Shown here piece after piece: positions 58,702-64,000 of a stretch of DNA of 64,000 nt. Every line of letters starts with the position of its first letter. Position 1 is the first letter of the stretch. Made by a program: the position numbers and the translations under genes. Source of the DNA: Phallus indusiatus (lineage: Eukaryota > Basidiomycota > Agaricomycetes > Phallales > Phallaceae); contig JAQFWX010000019.1 in NCBI GenBank assembly GCA_027605045.1, positions 682,001 through 746,000 on the forward strand, in the 5' to 3' direction. Below the pieces are notes generated by a model that saw nothing but the letters and a program-made list of their open reading frames with translations, searched no databases and was not told the origin of the DNA.

Positions 58702-59465
58702 ATGCCTCCCCCACCAAAACCCCCTCCACCTTTCAAACTAACTCTAACAACGAACTCTACACAAAACACAACCATTTCGGATGAAACAGACACTATCTAC
58801 TACGAAATCCGCACAGAGCCCTGGATTCCGCTCCATACCAAAGTGAAACGACTTGACCCCGAAACAAGAGAATTCGAGGTCAGAGCTGAGATACAAAGAT
58901 TTGGGGATTCCCCTCAAGTGCGGGTTTTGGAGAGGTCCAAAGAGTGGGCTCGGGCTGATCAATTTTTGAAAGTGGATGAGGTTAAACCTGGAGGACTCGG
59001 GAGTAAAGGTGGTTATGTGTGAGTTTGCGCTACTTTTTTTGAGATGAGATAAATTAAAACGGATTATCCCACTAGTGTGGGGAGATTTAGAGGGGATGAC
59101 GGTCATATCTATCGTTGGCAAGTCAATAAAGGACACTTGGAGGTGTGCTCAGATTTCTTTACCTTCCCTATTCAGTTGTCCAAAATTTGTGTAGCTTGTC
59201 CGTGCGGATGTAGAAGAAGTACAGCCACCTGTCGTCATTCAGCACCACCATAAACGCCACTTCTGGTTCTTCCGAATGTCAAAACACGCATGGCTGGAAG
59301 TAAAACCCGAAATGAAAAACACACTCGATAGTCTCATCTGTACGTTTTTTATGAAGTCTATTCTTGACGCGGCGTCACTTATATGTCCTTCCTCGTCCCC
59401 TAGTGAGCTACATACTTGTCGAGCGTAAGCGACGATATGTTGAGAAAGAAGTGGGTCAGCTCTGA
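58702..59465 (+). CDS. DUF6593 domain protein
   Basis: About 200 residues in four exons. Exon 1 begins MPPPPKPPPPFKLTLTTNST and has DTIYYEIRTEPWIPLHTKVK, RLDPETREFEVRAEIQ. Exon 2 gives GRFRGDDGHIYRWQVNKGHL. Exon 3 has HHHKRHFWFFRMSKHAWLEV and MKNTLDSLI. Exon 4 gives LSYILVERKRRYVEKEVGQL with a TGA at 59463. YYEI..EW.P..T.V.RLD and the later F.G.DG..YRW, then a hydrophobic end helix, are the DUF6593 pattern common in Agaricomycetes; the family's function is unknown. Alternatively the last exon splices at GTGGGT (59451) to a further short exon near 59536, changing the final residues. Confidence 0.82.
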
Positions 59466-60328
59466 CCTTGCTTAATATTCATTCATGATATTTCACTTTA
59501 TTTGTTTTTCCGCTGAATAAAATTTTTCATTTGAAGCGAAGATGGGGCTTCTTGCGGATATACGCCATATTTTCTATAGAATGTTCTAGACTATTTGAGT
59601 ACATGAACGGTGTTTACGATAAGAAAACAAGGTATTTGTGAATTCATTCATATATGAAAGAACATGAGTATGTTTCGGTATATCTACAAAGAGCTATAAC
59701 ATCGTCTACGCGCTATTACGCTACGGATTTTTTACATACGTTTCCCTTTGTAAATGTATGCAATTTGATTTATATTGATAACACTATTAGAATAAGATTC
59801 GAGGAAAGGGGAAAACCACGGATAGCGGGAGAGGAAGGAAAAGAGCGAGATAGGGAGAAAAAAATTGAAAGGAGAAACCGCACAAGTTTTCATATACAGC
59901 AGCATTATTCATCAGTCATAGAAAAAAGAATGGAAATGTTTCCTTGTGTCCCATCACATCTCCAATTCTACCGGTTTAGTATTTTCAGAAGATTCAGGGA
60001 TGTCGAATAACGCAAGGAAGCGAATGGCTAGAGAGTTCTGGAGGCCAAGGGGATAAAGTGAGACGAACGGAGAGCCAGCGATATGGCAAGTACAGCTTGA
60101 ACATCGGAAGCAAAGAAAACGGAGTCCAATAAGATACAGCGAAAGAGAAAAGAATGAGGAGGTTAAGACACGTTTTTATGTACAGGGCGGGAACACATCA
60201 TAGGACGGATAGATGGAGGAAGAGCGATAAAGGGGGTGATGATGGGGGGTACTAAAAAAAAGGAGGAAGTTACAAGGAAAAGAAGTAAAGAATGAAAAAA
60301 AATGATTTGCTCTTATTGTCTTGCTGTG
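59466..60328. other. Convergent intergenic region
   Basis: About 860 bases between the DUF6593 stop and the PWWP gene stop. The 118-codon frame at 59654-60010 is purine-rich and shows no family character; I treat it as non-coding. Confidence 0.45.
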
Positions 60329-62493
60329 CTAGTCATCGGTCATGTCCATCGCTTGTTCATCATCAGCACCAGGAGCATCCGCAGTAGCTGGGGCCGGAGC
60401 TGAAACGAGTGTTTCTGCAGCGACAGTTGATATCTGCTCAGTGACAACCGCCGTTGTCTCACTCGTATTAGTGGTCGCATGGAGATCAGTGACTGTAGGA
60501 TGGGCCTTGACCTGCGACGCAGGCTTGATGGCTGGAATTTCAGCGGAAACAGCAACTTTTTCGTTCGCCGACCTGGGTTTGCTATTCTTCCCACTGGCAT
60601 CAGAAGGTTTGAGCGTTGTAGATCCGTTAACGGCTTCAGTTGGCGCAATTGAGGTTATATTAGTGGCGTCTTGCCCCTGTTGCTCTTCTTTCACAATGTG
60701 CACGAGCTTCTGCCATTTCTCTAGCAGAGCGTCTGCGCGTTTCCGAATTTGATATTTATCCTCCTGTTGTAATTTGGTGGGCTCGAGTTGGGTAATATGT
60801 CGCATCACTTTGCCGAGTTTCGAGAACTGGAGATTCCACGTGTTGAAAGGCCGGTTACGTAATCATCAAAAGGATTGAGGACGACCGAATCCCAAGAACA
60901 AGAAAGATAACAATTGGACCGGTATGATTGACGGGTTTGAAAGGGTAGGATGGGAAGTGTTGGAACAATTAAAAGCGAGTTCAAGAAAGAGCGCCAATCA
61001 AAGCAAGGAGGTTGAGGATTATTGAAAAGAGAAATAACTCAGCGATAAGAATTCAATCCCATTAGGAGATCTACTTACAGAAAGCTGGGGGAGTGTAAGA
61101 TTGTAATTTTCGATAGTCGTGAATAGTGCATCAAACTCCGGCATCTCCTATGAAAAAAAAAGAGAGACAGATAAGCGTCTGGTTCAAGTAGCGGTGATGC
61201 GAGAAAAATGTTGTAGGAAAGAAGAAGTAGCGAAAGACTCAAACGAAAGATGTCTCATCAAGAGCACATCTGGGTTGTGATACTGTGCTCGAGGGTACAG
61301 TCGAGATAGTACAACTCCGAGAAGGCCGTTAAACACAGATCCGTGAAGAGCGATAAGAGCGATAAGGATTTGGTTACAGAACATACCTCCTCTTTAGGGA
61401 TGGTCTTGCTTAAGAAACCTCGTTGTAGTTTATGTCTCCATTCTTTCACTTTGATGTTTTCAGGGTCCTGCGGTGATAGATCTTGCAAGTAAAAACGGGT
61501 CAGAAGTCGTGACGAGTAATATGAGAACGAAATAGGAAAGCTTCACACGAATCGACAATGTACATACCGTCCTCAGGTTTCTCCTTTTTGAGTTTTTTCG
61601 AAGGCGGCGCTGATTTCTTGCTGGAATCGGTCTTAGCATGCTCGCCACCTTCATCGGTAGCAGCATCCGCTTCGCCGCCGTCATCCTCGCTTTCAATGGT
61701 CTCTTTGCTGCGCATTCCGTTCTTTTTGTTCAACTTCTTCTTTGCAGGGGTCTTCTTGTCGGCTATGGGCCCTTTGGCACCAGCGTCCTTCTTCTTCCTT
61801 GGTTTTGTTTCGCTCTCGCGTTTGCGTTTTTTGCCTACTTTGGCAGCACCTTTCTCGCTATCACCATCATCTCCGCCTTCATCGAGCTCATCGATTTCTT
61901 CATCAACCTCTTCATCACCTTCGGCGGTGGAGATGTCGGGTGCAGATAAGGAAGCTTCCCAGGTGGAGGGATCCATTGCGATTTTGTACGCTTTTAGTAA
62001 ATCGGCTGACTTTTTGTGGGGTTCGTTGATGTAAGCTTCTATTTCGTGTTTTTGAAGGAGAGATAAGTCTTTGGCAAGCGTCCATGCACTATAATTAATA
62101 AGACAAAAACGTCAATTCTGTACTACAAAGTAAGAGTCAATACATACTAATCCCCTGCTGGAAAGAAACGGACGGCGTAAAACTTTGTCTTTTTTGATGG
62201 TGGACGTTCGCGCGCAACAAGGTCTGGCACGGTTTCTGGATCGACCAACTGTTCATGACATCGTCAGTATATGGTGTGTGCATGATGATCATAGTCGAAA
62301 AAATATGTATCATTGACGCGTTATAACGTAGCGCTGTAGTCTGAAAGAAGGAAAAGAAACAAAGGTGAAAACTAACTCGACCAGGCCACTGAGGATACCC
62401 TCGAACTTTGGCAAGCACAATATCGCCAAGTTTGTATTCATGTTCGCCTATGTCTTGACTTTTTTTAGGCAGATTTGTTATTGGGCTTGCCAT
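60329..62493 (-). CDS. PWWP-domain chromatin protein with LEDGF/IBD-like C-terminal domain
   Basis: Start at 62493 (MASPITNLPKKSQDIGEHEY). The PWWP domain follows: LGDIVLAKVRGYPQWPGR + LVDPETVPDLVAR, FYAVRFFPAGD, WTLAKDLSLLQKHEIEAYIN (about 62490-62000). Then a long acidic/basic disordered linker (EEVDEEIDELDEGGDDGDSE, KKRKRESETKPRKKKDA). Then a four-helix region DPENIKVKEWRHKLQRGFL, MPEFDALFTTIENYNLTLPQ, SKLGKVMRHITQLEP, IRKRADALLEKWQKLV, resembling the TFIIS N-terminal/LEDGF integrase-binding-domain fold, and an Ala/Thr-rich tail ending in DMTDD at 60329. PWWP domains usually read H3K36 methylation. The architecture parallels human LEDGF/HDGF2. About 520 residues in six exons. Confidence 0.88.
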
Positions 62494-63097
62494 TGCTTGC
62501 AGTAGTGAATTGGTGTCAGGCGAGAAGAAGAAATGAAGGAGTGTTTGTTGGAGATAAGATGGTTAAGACCAGAGGGAAAAAACTGTTCGTGTCTGTGAAT
62601 GGGCCGCCCCTTTTTTAAGAATTGTCTAGTATTTCCTGTGTGCAATTGAGCAAAACTTCCGCGGACGCGTTTTTAGGACGACGCGAGATGGGGGTTTAAG
62701 GAGAGAGGCGGATGCCGAATCTGAGTTTGTTGGTGTTTTTTCACGGCGTCACCTTTCCTAGCGAGGACCGAACAGTAACCGAAAAAAGCGAGGCAAATTT
62801 ATCACAAAGCAGCTTTGTTTATCGTAAATTCCTCATGTTTTTTTGTCTTGGACTAAAAAATCTCCTAGTCTTTTTCATATCAGATTGTCAAACTGCATTA
62901 CTTTGTGCGATTAGAATTGTCGATTAACACTGCTGCATATTCCCTTTCAATGCCGTTTGCTTCTAATCAGATCTACTATGTATACGCTTGGGTACAAAGT
63001 ATTGAACGATTCTCGGCTGCTCTCCAAGCTTGAGCTTATAAAAAAAAACCTGACTAAAGCGCACGCTTAGTCATCACCTCTTGTCTTCGATTGTCGC
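62494..63097. promoter_or_regulatory. Divergent promoter region between the PWWP and RMT2 genes
   Basis: About 600 bases between two divergent starts with no supported gene. Downstream of 62620 an A/T-rich stretch; a short TATAAAAAAAA lies about 60 bases before the RMT2 ATG (about 63036-63046). Confidence 0.45.
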
Positions 63098-64000
63098 ATG
63101 GACGACGGCGTGGACGCGAAAACGCTAGTTGGGCAACTTTTACTAGAAACCATTCTTTCGAATCCTTCCGATAAACAAACAATTGAACGTCTTATTCTGG
63201 AACAAGGGGCACCGTTATGGTTGCAGGATGACGAGGAAGGGTTGTCTTGTCTGCATGCGGCATGTTACGTTCAGGATTTGGATTTGGTCAAACTTTTATT
63301 AGAAAATGGTGCACCATGGAATCTCGGTATATAATTGCTCATCCCTTTATCTCTCCCTGATAATATAAACAGATCACTCGTATTAATCAGTGGACTATCT
63401 CGGTAACACCCCTGGTGATATTGCTCTTTCGTTCAATGACGAGGAAATATATCACACTATTCGCTATGCGGGAATTCGTAGCGGTAAATTTTCAACTTTT
63501 GGGATTAAACTATTATTCACAAACGATCTTTAAAATAAAAGAGTTCCTATTGCACCTCTTATCGACCCAAAGCGACACTCTCAACCTTCTAAAAAATGAA
63601 GATGCCGGCCCATTTGGCTCTTCTTCGTCATTTCTTGAATCTAAGCTTATTTTTTCTGTTGATAAATACGGTCAAGAAATATGTAGCGTTACGTCTAATG
63701 ATGAGACCGTTGGCGTGATGATGGGCTGGGAGCGAGATATCAGTATGTACATTATCCCCCAGGTATTTTCAAGTATGATGCTCATGTTTGACTGCTCATC
63801 TCCTTTGTAAGTGCACAGTACTGTCAATCTACTCTGTCACGACCATCCAGCACGTTCAACAGGTCTCAAAATATTGAATATCGGATTCGGCCTCGGTATT
63901 GTACGTCAGTTTTTAGTCACTCTCCCTCCTCTCAGTACTAACCCCGGGACCTACATACATATTTAGATAGATACAATGTTTCAAAGCCTAAACCCCCCAC
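63098..64000 (+). CDS. RMT2: Protein arginine N-methyltransferase 2 (5' part, cut by window edge)
   Basis: Start at 63098 (MDDGVDAKTLVGQLLLETIL). The first exon carries an ankyrin repeat (GLSCLHAACYVQDLDLVKLL + LENGAP), the second VDYLGNTPGDIALSFND, then an exon with ESKLIFSVDKYGQEICSV, DETVGVMMGWERDISM, then TGLKILNIGFGLGI (SAM-binding motif I; about 63860-63900) and the beginning of post-I IDTMFQSLNPP at the window end. Ankyrin repeats followed by VMMxWE and LNxGFGxGIID is the Rmt2 architecture, which delta-N-methylates an arginine of ribosomal protein L12 in yeast. The remaining methyltransferase domain lies beyond 64000. Confidence 0.9.

Noticed and set aside
59654..60010. 118-codon plus-strand frame after the DUF6593 gene
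   Set aside because: Purine-run sequence with repetitive Lys/Arg/Glu, no family resemblance and no intron structure; likely 3' flank.
60342..60752. 136-codon plus-strand frame with hydrophobic composition
   Set aside because: Antisense of the Ala/Thr-rich tail of the PWWP protein, which continues a well-supported exon chain.
61558..62034. 158-codon plus-strand Ser/Phe-rich frame
   Set aside because: Antisense of the charged linker exon of the PWWP protein.

Overview
The window is nuclear DNA of a filamentous basidiomycete, most probably an Agaricomycete mushroom-forming fungus. Nearly every gene is split by many 45-80 base GT-AG introns, and several families typical of Agaricomycetes are present: DUF6533 membrane proteins, a DUF6535 membrane protein, a DUF6593 protein, expanded P450s and a secreted beta-trefoil lectin. 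All coding calls below are exon chains pieced together by eye from reading frame, splice sites and family conservation, so exon edges can be off by a few codons. No tRNA, rRNA or CRISPR was recognised.

Layout. 0-6 kb: a secreted protein with an N-terminal Cys-containing domain and a C-terminal ricin-B-type lectin (minus), then a gene-poor tract with two terminal-inverted-repeat elements. 6-15 kb: a P450, a small unknown gene and a full plasma-membrane H+-ATPase (PMA1 type). 14.5-22 kb: a segmental duplication in which the ATPase 3' end and its tail-to-tail DUF6533 neighbour have been copied, giving two apparently complete DUF6533 genes, one truncated DUF6533 copy, one ATPase 3' fragment and a helicase relic between them. 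22.5-32 kb: a P450 relic, a short-chain dehydrogenase, a PIF1 helicase, a J-domain-like protein and an unknown gene. 33-38.5 kb: a YMC1-type mitochondrial carrier and a large DUF6535 protein. 39-45.7 kb: a decayed copy of an acidic orphan gene split by a LINE fragment with a clear target-site duplication, a C2H2 zinc-finger gene, and the intact acidic orphan. 46-53 kb: an unknown gene, a second complete P450 and two poorly resolved genes or fragments. 53.7-64 kb: the best conserved part, with CTR9 (Paf1 complex), a DUF6593 protein, a PWWP protein with a LEDGF-like C-terminal domain, and the start of RMT2 (ankyrin plus arginine methyltransferase), which runs off the right edge.

How the parts relate. 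There is no operon or biosynthetic gene cluster: the two P450s and the SDR are far apart and no backbone enzyme is present. The right end (CTR9, PWWP/IBD protein, RMT2) is a housekeeping block concerned with transcription elongation, chromatin and translation. The left and middle parts are a dynamic compartment of young duplications, transposon fragments and lineage-specific genes. The strongest unusual signals are the ATPase/DUF6533 duplication with its helicase relic, a short palindrome-packed element with perfect 8-base target duplications, and the decayed acidic orphan split by a LINE.
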